Assembly: GCA_015657535.1 (NCBI GenBank)
Contig: JADHZB010002148.1
Span: 1 to 64,000, forward strand
Length of the DNA stretch: 64,000 nucleotides
Reading direction: 5' to 3'
From: Nephromyces sp. MM_2019
Taxonomy: Eukaryota > Apicomplexa > Aconoidasida > Nephromycida
A program made the translations under genes and the position numbers. This document shows positions 47,192 to 59,612 of this stretch, in pieces. Below the pieces are notes generated by a model. It saw only the letters and a program-made list of their open reading frames with translations, was not told the origin of the DNA and ran no database searches. Positions within the stretch are counted from its first letter, which is position 1, and each line of letters begins with the position of its first letter.

Positions 47192-48542
47192 AGGGAATCA
47201 GGGTTGACCGATTAATAAAACAAGGTCTTTGAGGTCTAGTTGATACTTCAAAAATAAAAAATGAGGATATCCTAGGATATAAAAAAGTGCTTTAGAGATT
47301 TTCAAATTTCATATTGCTATTAAATAAGCTTGTAGTAATATTTTTATTCAAATTATTCATATTTCTTTTTACAGCAAGGTAAAAGTGGTATACAAAGGAG
47401 AAAGTTTTAAATTTATTCCTGCAAGTATAACATCAATTTAAAAAAAGCTCATGATATGCTTATTGATTTTTAATATCTATGGTACAACCAGGTTCATATT
47501 GAGACAAGCTTGCTAAGAAGTAGTAGTAGTAACTCTTTGACCACTCATGATATATGCGAAAATCCATTCATACAGAATTTATTTTTCATCAATAATGTGT
47601 TAAGTAAGGTGTTTATTTATGTTGTTCAAGTTTTCACCAGGCTGTTTTTTGAATCAATCTAGACTTTGATTTTAAATTATAACTCTAAGTGAAAATTTGT
47701 ATCTATAAAAGTAAATGACAAGATTATCTTACACATAATTTACCTATTAAAGCAAATCTCAAATTGAAAAGATCTGAGGTTAAAAGCTATATATTAAAAT
47801 TTAAAAACCCTAAGTGGGATGAAATAACATGCAACTTGGTAACTTATTCTTTAGTTAAACAATACAGTAACTAAGATCCAAGCGGTTAGCTTAAGTTTAT
47901 GAACTTAAAGCATCACAAGTTTAAGTTATATTGAATTTTCAGCAGGCCTTTGGAGTAGCTAAATTAATTGACTTTTGCTAGTCTGGGCTTTCGTATAAAG
48001 GTTTTATAAACTATGGGCAATTCGAATAAGAGTGTTATTTGTATTAGAGCATGAATGAACAAAAAAGGTAGACACTTATGATTTATTTTTAGTAATTATT
48101 CTTCATTGTGAATCACTTTGATTTATGAATATAATAAATTTTAAAGTCTTTTATCTATTTTATTATTTAGATAATGGCTTTAACTTTTAGAAAGTGAGCT
48201 TAAAAACGTAAATATAAATTTTATTGCAAATACCACACATAAAAGACTAAATACTATTTTAGACTTAACTTAATGACTACCGGGAGTATGTCTAATGTAC
48301 TCAAAAAGTATTGATTTTAAATTAATCAAGCCTAATAATTGTTGATATAATTTAACCTCAAACCATTCTTATATCTTTAGCTGCCTAGAGCCCTTAGAAT
48401 TCATGCTATACTATAAGTTTGAAACATTCGCACGGACTGGCCCTTAAACCCTGAAAGTTTTAGCTATTAAAGGTACTCCTATATCTTCATAAATAGATTA
48501 CTACATATCTTATCCTCACACAGAGCTTAATGTCTATATGCT
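47192..48542. other. AT-rich intergenic region
   Basis: Spacer between the start of the CID gene and the 3' end of the perforin-like gene, both on the - strand. No coding frame or structured element recognised. Confidence 0.45.
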
Positions 48543-51500
48543 TTACTTAGCCCTTTTAGCACTAGACTTCTTTGGTGTGACTGAGGGTCCTTTTTTGAGT
48601 GTATTCTCTTTTTTGAATAAGGTTTTCAACTGCGATTTTTTTAAAACATCCAATACTTTACGTTCTTTATTGGATTCAAAGTCTTTAGCACAAATCATGA
48701 ACCCTATCATTGATTGATAGTGACCTAAAAAGAACACTCGTTGTGCATGACAATACCCAGACGACACAACACTGCATTTGTTGGCCCCTTTTTGGCAATT
48801 TGTCAATGACCTCCTAACCATTATCTCATTAAAACTGGAGTGTAGTTCCATTCCAAAACCTATAAAATTTTCAGCAGTTTATAAGTTTATATTAAAATAC
48901 AAAAAACTAGTTTTCATAATTTAGCCTATATCACATAACAAATTTGCTTTAAAACACAAACAATCTATCTCATTTCATGACACCTTTAAGTATGAATACG
49001 ATTCGTAAAAAAATTTAAAATTATACCTGCTATAATTTCACCATTGTTCTTGCAACCCATAACTAAATTTACCTTCTTTTTTTCCCTACATTTTCCACGA
49101 TGATTTGATACTGCAAAAGATTCCAGTTCCTGAATATATTGAAAATTCATATACTTATTCAACATTTTCAAGCAATTTAAGTTATAAATAGTTGTCATAT
49201 CTCAAAAAATGCATGCAAACAATTATAAGACCAAGACTCACATTGAAACCGGGTGTAACTTTATCAACACAAACCATCCATATAAAATTCTTTTTGGTAT
49301 AGGTCTCTTTAAACATCACCCTTTGTTTAGTGCACTCTTTAGATCCTATTTAGATATTGAAAGGTTTATTAAAAGTTAGAATCCTATAGTGAAAAAGTTA
49401 CCATTTCTGCAAGGGTATACATCTACTCGTGCAGGCCCTTTAGATTTTGTTCCTATAGAAAATCCAAATCCAAAGGCTACAACCATATTTTGTGGACACT
49501 GTGCCACCGTCTGAGTCAATATTTTCGTAATTTCCAGAATACTTGGTTTGGTAATTTTTTCAATAGATTATATATAGCATACCGTTATACCATCTGATTC
49601 TGCAACTACTTGAGTTCCTGTTGCTAATGGTTCGTCTCCACACATTGCCCATATCCTAACGTCATCAGTACCCTCTGTTTGGGTCCCAAGCCCATCACAC
49701 TTTTCTCTATAATAAGCAAGCAAAACTTATTAACATTGATAACGGTTTCAAAATTATAATACTCACTTTCCAGGATTACATGCGTGAATGTGATATGCTT
49801 TCATTTTCCCTTCACTACTTGGTGAAAAATGAATCGCAAACCCAAACAAAATCACTTTATCTTTTCCACATAAAGCATAACCAGGAGGAGGCCCAGCGTA
49901 GCCAATCTGTTCGGCTTCCAACAACTACATAAAAATTTAATTATTCGCTTTGATATAAGTAATTTATAAAGTATTACTTCCGATTTTAAAATAACAAACA
50001 CTTATTGATATAATAGTATTTTGAATGAAAATTAGCTTTACAATTTCTTTCAATGCTTTTTTCTTTCCGGAGATTGCCTCCAAGTCTGTCTGAGTCATAC
50101 CATATACCAAACCATAGTACTCTAAGGCTTTATAATATGCCTCTTTGAGAGAAGAGAATTCAGGATGGCTACTAAATGGAGTCAGATTAATTTTAACCTG
50201 AATTTATATACAGATTCAAAACATAAGCTTAGACTAGTATAAAACTAAATTTTAGACTAGATTTAGGAGGAACCTACAGGCATTGGAAGGGATGCAACAC
50301 TCCTGGACCATGAAGTTAGAACACTAGGATCTGTTACATCTTCAGGAGGGTGACCACCCAAAACTATTGTGGTTTTATTCATATTATAATTATTCCTATG
50401 ATCATTGCTAGCTGTATTAGTCTCAGTAGTTGTACTTCCCGAGAAAGAAAAGGCACTAACTTCAGCACTAACACTCACCCCTTTTTCATTCATGGCTTTT
50501 AAATCTGCTGTTGATACCTGAACTTGATGGGTCATCTTCCCACCTTGAGTAGAATTAGAAAATCATCTAAGACAAATATCTTTATATTTAAATAAATGTT
50601 ACCCAAATGAATAGTATCAACAATATGTGTCCCTCTTCTTTTAAAAAATTCCATCCACGGTTTTACAGAGCTCATACATTCTTTTGCATTCTCATCGTTC
50701 TTGAACACATCAGCACTACATTGTGATTCTTCATCCATCCCATCAAAATTTGAAGGTAGTGTGGAAACTTCATGAACAAATGGTTCCTTCAAGAGCCTAT
50801 AAAAATTTTCCAGATATGTTTTGCTCTACAAAACTTTCTAAACCTTATGAAATACCAGGATTTTGGATAGGGATTAAGCCCTGCGGCATATCGATTACAA
50901 TAAGTTCGTATCATAAAAGTTTTTGAGTCCTTTTTAGATATATTTTGGGCAGCACTTTTAAATCCAACTGATGCTGAAAAACTGATAGGATAAACTCCGA
51001 GTGAGCCAGATACACTGGCATCAACGGATAGTGAATTTCTGTAATCATTCATTGTACTTATCGTTTCCACCTATAAGAATGTTTAATTAATCACATCTCA
51101 TGGTGTAAAATCTTAAGCATATTACAACATACTGTTTCAGCTCTTCGGCAAGCTATTTCATCTCTTATCCAGGCTCCTAATGGTTGTAGATTTTTAAGAT
51201 CATTAGAAACTCCATCTAAAGTTTTTTGCCATAATAAGTGCACAACTGGAGGCTTATAACCAGGATCTAACATAGTTTTTGGGTCTCCCAATGGGTTACC
51301 AAACACAACATCGTATCCAACTCCTAGATATGCTGTAAACAAACAACACAATTAGCTTATTAAGTTCAAACTTTATGAGATTTTCTTACTCAATCCTGGA
51401 ATTGTATATGTCACATCATCCAATAGTTTTTGCACTAATGGATCATTACTTCTCAATGTCTCATGTTTTTCAGCTTTTTCTGAACCTTAAAATATTTTTA

Positions 51501-52078
51501 ACTTTACTACTAATCCCCATATATTTGATTTATAAATGGTACTCAAAAATTGGTTTCTAAAATTATTTTTAGAGCTAACTTGAGATTCCTTTTGATTCAC
51601 TGCTTTCATCTTCATTTATATGAAAATTTAGAGGGGCTTGAGAATCTCCACTTTGATCAAAATTTTCTGTTTCTTGGTCATCAACTGGCTCATCAAAGTT
51701 TTCTGAATTTCAATTTTTCATAAATTTTTGAGTTTCCAAAAAATTTATCTATTTTCACCTGATTCCTCGCTATTATCACGACCATTATCTAAATATTGGT
51801 CAGAATCATTAAACCCATTATTTTTTTCATTATTAGCTGAATCATATTGCAACAGTGAGGGTTCTAGTCTAGAAATTTGTGCTTCTTTAACCCTCTGCTT
51901 GACTAAAGAATATATATATTGAAATTATTTTACTATCATATTCAATCATTGTAAAACTAAATTTACCTTTTGTTGGTACTATTTTAATAGCTGTTGAATT
52001 TACACTCAATTTCAACAAAATAATTGGAAATGCAAATAAAAAAACTAGGGAAGTCCACTTAACAATTTTAGCTTTCAT
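48543..52078 (-). CDS. Perforin-like protein (MACPF domain plus C-terminal beta-rich repeats)
   Basis: Apicomplexan perforin-like proteins are secreted pore-formers used to cross or leave host membranes. The gene has about fifteen exons; main coding blocks are near 52078-51968, 51904-51759, 51333-51131, 51070-50797, 50785-50604, 50538-50271, 50200-50038, 49925-49767 and 48859-48543. An N-terminal hydrophobic signal (about residues 7-27) is followed by an acidic, Asn/Asp/Glu-rich linker. The MACPF domain then begins at LGVGYDVVFGNPLGDP and carries the signature region with RRGTHIV. Two membrane-insertion-type segments rich in Ser/Thr/Ala/Val flank it. The C-terminal part holds three repeats of a Cys/Gly-rich beta unit (GYALCGKDKVILFGFAIHF, QNMVVAFGFSIGT, IGFMICAK) typical of the APC-beta domain, then a Lys/Ser-rich tail. 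No frame break was seen. The paralogue number is not assigned. Confidence 0.9.
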
Positions 52079-52806
52079 TGTTGGCTTTTTAAAAAAATAT
52101 TTTAATAACCAAAATTTCTCAATTATTTTTTCTTTCCAGCTCTTGCAGGCATTTTAACTAAATCATAAAAGTAAAGCTGTAAAATTGGAAGCTTTTTAAA
52201 TTTGGGTTTAAAATAACATTGAGGATTTCAAGAATTTTATTTCCTAATGTTAGTGTAAAGTGAGCAAATTTTTCAAAACTAGCAATATATATATATGATT
52301 CATTCTAGTTAAGAAAGTACAAGCAACATATAATTAAATCAAATAAATGTATGGGTCAAAAACTCAATACATAAATTATATTATAATGTTTTTAATTCAT
52401 ATAAAAGTTATAAATAATATAGCGTAACTTTAAGTTTCACAAGTTGTAAAACTCAAAGATTTCTCTATATATAATATGAATTTTATTTCTTAAAGTGTCC
52501 AAAACTGGATTAGGAAAAGGATAAAATATTGCAAGACTTGCTCAATCTTACAATGGAAAATTCAAATGAAAGTTTGCTTTTAAACTTTCATAACCCTTGG
52601 TAGCATAAATATCTCAATACTATAAATAAAACATGAAGTTTATTTCGAATTAGGTGAAATAATTAATAATTTGGCCTAATCTTCAATCTATAATTTTTAC
52701 AAAAAGGTTTTATTTAATAACTTTGCTTAAGCCTCAATCTAGAAATTTTATAAAGCAATTTTTAATTAACAAGATTCCACATCTCCTCCAACTTTCCTTT
52801 GGAAGT
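52079..52806. other. Short intergenic region perforin-like / MyoA
   Basis: AT-rich 728-bp spacer holding the MyoA 3' end and the promoter region of the perforin-like gene, which lies downstream on the same strand. Nothing else recognised. Confidence 0.5.
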
Positions 52807-55800
52807 TTAGTTCATCTGTGCCAATTGGCTAAAGGATAAAGTAGAAAAAATATTTGCACTATTATTATTTGCTAGTCTAATATGTCTTACCGTCTCATAT
52901 GAGCTTGAATCCTTATTATAGAGTTCATCTTAGCATCTAGAAGCTTTTTATATCGAATCTTTAAAAAGTGTGATTCTAGTACTGAAACGAGTGGTTCCCA
53001 TGTCGATAGTGCTTCTCTTTGAAGCTGAGTTAAATCTTTGGCAGCTTGTTGCTTCAAAAATACCATAGTTTTCCCAATCTTCAAAGTATGAAATTTTCAT
53101 AAAAATTGGTATTAGAAAATAGTAAAGTAAATGTTTTAGTAGCTATGTTTAATTTACCGCATACTCCGACGATGCAATCTTAGAGGTTTCAATTAACTTC
53201 TGAGAGGCAGTTGCTCCATCTAGAGATTTATTCTCAGAAACACCAAGATCGATAAATTTGAATTGAAATAAAAACTCATTAAAAGGACGCCTGATTATTA
53301 TTTATCACATGCATCATATTGGGAACTATTCAGTGAAAATGAAAGCGTCAGCAATAGTACCTATAAGAAAATCCTAATTGTCGGAGCTGTAAGGCTTCTA
53401 GAATTGATAAGGCGTGTAGCTGAATCACTACTTTTGATGAAACCCAATCAAGGGGTTTTTTGGTATCGTTTGGCTTTACACATCTTACAAAATGTGGTTC
53501 AGTACTCTATGAAAATGATAGGGACGTGATTATGTAATACCTGTAACCAATTGGTACTTAAACTTAGTGCTTACATTTATGAGGTCCATTAATGACCCAA
53601 GCTGGTTCATGAACTGGGAACCAATAAGTAAACCTTTAGCCATTTTACCTTTTTCCATAACTATACCTTCAAATAATGCCGCAGCTACAGGGTTTTTTGA
53701 TGCCTAAACGAAACAAATGTTTACTCTATTCACCTCTTACAAATATGAAATTTTAATACCACATACCTGAATTACTTCCATAATTTCAGGTCTAAGAATA
53801 TCCTTATTTTTGAACAAAAACCCATCAGCATTATATTGAATAGATCCAATCACATGATTGATTAAAAAGTTAATATTTGGTCCAACTTTGGAAGGTTGAA
53901 AAACAGGCTTATTTTTTAAGTTACTTTTACAGTTTCCAACGAATTTCTAGTTGAAAACAGTAGTAAGAATTTAAAAAAGTATTCTATTATATGCAGAGAT
54001 ATTTGAATAATTTTTTTAATACCTCATCATTTCCACCTGGTGCTAAGCACTGCTCCTCCAGTAAACTTAAAACTGACATGCCCTTAGCAGTTAAAACATC
54101 AATAACCTAATAAAATATTTGAAGTTAAGTTACATTCATTAGCATTATAATTAATTATTTTGGTTTGATTATCCTACATCTTTATTTGAAGTAAATTGAA
54201 GCTCCGCAGTTGACACTCCTTCGGTTCTGTATAATTTTGTTTCCTTTAAAATACAGAGAATATTTAAAACATATCATTGCAAATATTTTTGATTTTTTCA
54301 ACTCACTCTTTCGAAAACAATATCAACAAAATTTTTTTGAAGCATTTCATTTGTAATATTGATAAAAAGTTGTTCAAGTGAGTTATTTTTGAAAACTTCA
54401 AAACCGAATATATCAAGCATTCCTAATAGAAAAAATTGAAAATTTGAACACCCTGCGAGCAATAGAATTTTTTCTTACCAATAAATGCCTTGAAGTCCTC
54501 AGCTGGTTGGATATTTTTATTTAAAACACGAATAATCCATAAAAATAGTTTTTCATACATTGCCTTGGCCAGTGAAGATTTTAATATGTCACTTTCTTCC
54601 TTTTTCCATCTGCCTTCTATCTTATTACCTCCTGTTTAAGTTTATATCGATTAATTTTATCTCTTACAACTTTTAATTATAACTAGTAATTTAGCTTTTG
54701 TACCTGCATAAGTAGTCTTAATAGTTAGTTCGTGCATAATTTGATCTTTATCAAGATACAGCATATCACATGCCTATAATGATTGGATTATGGGAAAGTA
54801 TGTTTCAGAACCTAGTGATTCTAATTTTTGAAAATAATATACTTTGTTAAAAGTCTCTAGGGATGATCCTTCAATGTGTGCAGCATCATGAACCCCTTGC
54901 GCTTCCTTTGCTGTTACTTCCACATTTCCCAGTAGTAGTACACCTACACAAGGTGTTGAAAATGTAGCAATTACGTATTCATTCATAAAAATGCTAATTT
55001 ACCCGACACAATTGACCAGATGGAATCTATTTCATCAGATTTTAAATTCATTGATTTGAAAGACTCGCAGACATCTCTGAATTCAGCAATATCGTCCTGA
55101 ACAGTGCGATTAAATTTTTATAATAGCATCAATAATCTTAAAAGCAATATTAAGTCTAAATTATTTTTGCCTTTAACTTACTATGCCGCTGACATCTAAA
55201 CACTTTGGATTTATAAACTTATAAGAATCAATTTTTTGTAAATTATATTTGCTTCTCATATTTGCGTCTGCTCCTTTTAGTAATTGATAAAATATATGGT
55301 AGGACCTTTCGTTGTCATCCTAACACAAAGTATTGATTGGAAGATAACAACCCTATAACACAGTTTGTTGATGTTAAATAAAACCTGTGTTAATATCCTA
55401 GATTTTTCTAATAAGAAAGCAACTACTGAACCATACTGAATTCCACCTTCTTTTGCTACATCCAACTGCATAAACCTTCCAAATCTAGACGAGTTATTAT
55501 TTCTTGTGGTTTTTGCATTTCCAAACGCTTCGAGCACTGGGTTTGCTGCCATAATAGCAGTTTGAATCCTTAGATCCATTGCACCTGATTTTGCTGCCGC
55601 GAAGTAACGCATCATTTGTTTTGTGGCTTCAGTTTTACCAGCACCAGATTCACCTTTAATTTAATTTATTATTATTATAGTCAACCAAAATAATTAATGA
55701 TCAAAATTTTTAAAATTTTTTTGGGCAGAAATTTACCTGAAACAATGATGGTTTGGCTCTTTTTTACAGCATGTAAATTATCCAATGCAGTCCTTGAAGT

Positions 55801-56507
55801 ATAAAATACATGTGGAGGTAGTTTAGTGTGATCAACACAGTCACGATATTTGCTAATCCACTGTAGTGTTGTGTTTCCTAAGTCTTTAAAAGGATTTATT
55901 GTTACAACTAACGGATCAGCAGTTGTCTGAAAATGACATTTTAGCTTCGATTAAATTATCAAACCACTTTATTTTGAACAAACTTACATATATCTGATTT
56001 TTCATATATCTTTGGCGCAAAAAATCCAAAACGCAAGCAACATTTGTGTGTGGAAGCATACCAATATCTCCATAAGTCATAGGATCAATTTGACTATTAC
56101 AATTCCATGCATGCATTTTAGGTACTTCGAATACCTAGAAAAATATTTTGTTAAAATTCACTTATTGCTCTCAATTACTTAAATTGATCAACAAATCACC
56201 TCTGTTTCGTGCCCAGGTGGTTCTATTTGAACGCATTTTAAATTTTCAGCGGTAGAGCCTGCTTGCACAACACATTTTGCAAACATTCGATCTGGCTCTT
56301 TGCTTATAATTGGTGCTAAGTCGCTCCATATTTGAAATCCCTAAGAAGTTGCAAGTTTAAAGATATTTTAGTTTTTTTTATTTAAGTTGAATTATGAACT
56401 TTATTTACTTTTAAAACATTTCCTTGTTTGTCAAGTGCATAAACTTCAGAAACACGTTTTTTTAAAACTTTAGCTGCCTTAAGTTCTTCTGCCTTATCTG
56501 TTGCCAT
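52807..56507 (-). CDS. MyoA: Class XIV myosin A (glideosome motor)
   Basis: MyoA is the short single-headed myosin that drives apicomplexan gliding and invasion, tethered through its light chain, GAP45 and GAP50. Many small introns (about fifteen) interrupt the gene. Motor landmarks in order are an SH3-like N-terminus ([20 protein letters not shown]), [19 protein letters not shown], the P-loop [19 protein letters not shown], switch I ([13 protein letters not shown]), switch II ([20 protein letters not shown]), the actin-binding region ([19 protein letters not shown]) and the converter ([11 protein letters not shown]). The neck is short, with a degenerate IQ-like helix ([12 protein letters not shown]), and the protein ends RQLAQMN with no tail. 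Residue Ser20 in KKRVSEV corresponds to the regulatory serine of Plasmodium MyoA (Ser19). Start ATG 56507 gives MATDKAEEL. Agreement with Plasmodium MyoA along the whole length makes the assignment firm. Confidence 0.97.
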
Positions 56508-57425
56508 TTTTCAATCGACTTAGTTTTGATAAATAAATAAGCTATGATTTTTTTTCAGTGTAATATCACTTGAATTTCAGATTTATTTCAAAATTTTAGT
56601 TATTTCGTATCAAATGAATACAATTATTATTTCATATTTGACACTCTCAAATATCAAAGAATGATCTTAATAAAAGGTTAAACTTGATGAATAATACTTT
56701 TCGAGTCACTAAAACGATTTATTAATTTTCACCACAAAAGATAATTCAGCAGTGGTTAGAAAAAAACAAATTTTCTTTGTGGACTTTTTAGTAATCACAA
56801 TATTCTAAGCTGAGTTTAATAATTTCTAGCTTAACGAAAGGTGATCTGGCATAAAATTAAACCTAGATTAAGATTATAAGTGAGAAAATCAGTTTTAAGT
56901 GATACACTATAGAGTCTTTACTTATAGTGTTTAAACAAAATTTCGAAATTTTAAGTTTAGTAAATTTTTTCCTATCAAACAGTTGGCTTAGCATTTGAAA
57001 CTTGTTCGCGTTAGTGATTCAAAATGTAGTAGGTAAGAATTAAAAATTTTCTAAATAATGAAATAAGAAGCTTTTAGGTTTATAATTTAAATATAATTAA
57101 GAAAAGTTATTTGTAAACACTAAAGGAAAGGTTTTGAGTTTTTAGCTCGAAAACTCGTTTAATTTGAACTTAAAAAGCTTATTTAAAGTTATATAAAGCT
57201 GATCTTGGTTGAATAGCTTAGCTTTTTAGCTTGTTATTGAAAAGTTAAACAAGTATTATGGATTGTAAAATTAAAACTTAATCCAAATTGAAATTAGAAG
57301 GTTGAATAATTTGAGTACTGGATATGTTATATATTTGGGAAGAAATAGTATTGCTTGCCAGTTTAATAAAAATATAAAGATAAAGCATTTTATTTAAAGT
57401 ATATTAAAAGTTCCTATAAAACAGG
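56508..57425. other. AT-rich intergenic region upstream of MyoA
   Basis: Contains the MyoA promoter side and the 3' region of the CCCH/WD40 gene. No exon-like frame recognised. Confidence 0.5.
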
Positions 57426-59612
57426 CTATTCAAGCCATTTCCAGATACTAATTTCACCTGATTAAAAAAATAATCAAAATGCTTAGGATTGTATTCTATG
57501 ATACGCGATACAGTTAGAAAGTGATAGAAGTATTATACAATTAAATTTACCATCTTCTCTGCAGACCAAGAAATGGTCTTGGCCTAGGTTGATAATGCGC
57601 TTAATGTTCTTATCGAGATTGTTCGATTTTAAACTCCCGATATCTATAGTTTATGAAATGGAATAAGAATGGGATAGGAATATGTTTGGGGAATTAAATT
57701 ATACCTTCGAAATTTGTTAGATTTATAAATCTAATCATTCCTGTGCTGGTGCCATGCAGAACAAAAGGTTTGTCTTTATTAATTATACCTAAAAATATTA
57801 TTGAGCAGAAGTGCAGGGAAATGTTTGAGGTTGATCTACGAAAAGATAATTTTAAATTTATAGTTCATTCGTCATAATAATCTAGTCGATGTTTATCTAA
57901 TAATGATATAGATTTTAAGTACCTTCTATGGTTGAAAGCCGAGGACCTTTGAGCTCGGCAATTTGATTAGCCTCATACGAGTAAGCTCTGATATCTCCAT
58001 TGTAAAAACCAGCAATCATATTGTCTTCAAAGGATAAGAAGCTCTGACAGTTTTGAAGCAATTATCAAATAGGGTATTGTAGGATTAAATTATTTGCATT
58101 TACAACGTTATTTTTGATATCTATATCCTTTCACTAGGGTAAAAATTATAATAGGTAAAATTTTAATGTAAATTACCATGCAAGGAGCTCTAAAATCTAA
58201 TTTTTTTGTTAGTGAAAACGTCTGAAGATCAAAAATTAGTATTTTAGTTCCACCGACCCAGAGATGCCTGAAAACAGAATCAGCCGCAAAAAATTAATTA
58301 ACAATGAGATCTTTAATGATGAGAAAGGAGTCTTTATGTAATTATGAAAGTTATTATAATATGTGGTATCAAAATTAATTAGATTTAACAACCTCAGTGT
58401 GTCGTTGGAATTAGGAGATTCCTTCGATAGTTCTCTTAGACAAGTAATTTCACATTCAGTATTTAATGATTTCTCACAGTGGAAAGTGCCAGTTTCATTG
58501 TTGAATTGCCACATTTTAATTTCACCTTTCAAATGAGTAATTTTTTTTTCATTAAAAAGCGTATGTTTTAAAAATAGTAATGATATATTATAAAGGAATT
58601 TACCATCAAGTGATCCAGAAATCAAAATAGAATCGATGAAAGTCAGTGCGTGAATAGACTTTTTATGTCCCTTTGAAATGTAGTCATAGGTTGATGAAAA
58701 TTTTGATTATAGAGGATTAGCTTAAACGCTTACTGTCAAGTATAGTTGAGCTTTAGTTTCAGTTTGCTGGACAATTATACTACCATTATCAAGTCCACAA
58801 AATAAGCAATTGTTATAAAATATAATGCTCATAATAACAGATTCAAAATGGTGTGATTCTACTTCTTTAGTTTTTAAATTTCCCGATATATCATCAGAAT
58901 AAATAACCCAGTGCTGAGATGTAACACAGATTTTCATAAGATATCACTAGAGGTCTATGAAATTTATTTAAGCTCTTATACATAAAAAAACAGACTCTTA
59001 CTGTAAACTTCTTCTTTTTAGAGGCAAGATAAAGAGATATCTTTCCATCGTTTTCGTTGACTATTTCACAGGAGGTTATAAAGCCACATTTTGTTTCTTC
59101 GCAAGACCATACTTTGGTAATTTCATGTCGAAACCTGAAAAAAGAATAAATTCATTTAGGTTTTACATTTTATACCTACTATTTATAATAGTGCCATTAC
59201 CGACAATTGTCACCATTTCTACATTTTCCTGCAAAAATAAAAATTTAATATAAAGTCATAATTCTTATAAAATTAAATATTTAAAAGTATTTGTATAAAG
59301 TATTTTTAAATTAAAGCTAACAAGTCGACATAAAGCACAATTTAATAAGGTACATGTGCTATATACGCAAATATATAATTGTTTTAGCAAGGAATTTCAA
59401 AATTAAACTAATTCATATTCAAAGATTTAGCAGGGGCTATTATTATGAATTCAAATTATTAATAAATGGTTTCAGAATTCACCTGTGGCTGAAAAATAAT
59501 TACAAAAATTCCTTGCCCTGTTGTTAGGTGCTTCAGTTTGGTTGTTAGGGTAATAACTTTGGTTGTATGTGATAGGAAGTTTTCCACCACGACCTCCACG
59601 GTACCTAGTCAT
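57426..59612 (-). CDS. CCCH zinc-finger and WD40-repeat protein (ZFWD-like)
   Basis: The first exons, 59612-59483, 59228-59201 and 59134-59002, join in phase. Together they build a CCCH zinc finger with the canonical spacing C-x8-C-x5-C-x3-H (NFCNYFSATGKCRNGDNCRF followed by RH). A Gly/Arg start precedes it (MTRYRGGRGG). Later exons (58913-58734, 58670-58604, from 58525, and on to 57426) encode WD40-like blades: HWVIYSDDISGNL, LFCGLDNGSIIVQQ, GHKKSIHALTF, ILISGSLDGEIKMWQF, HLWVGGTKILIFDLQ, AGFYNGDIRAYSY and GEISIWKWLE at the C-terminus. The order zinc finger then WD40 is that of ZFWD proteins, which are probably RNA-binding scaffolds. Internal exon limits in the second half are approximate. 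No signal or membrane segment. A function in mRNA metabolism is inferred from the domains only. Confidence 0.85.
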
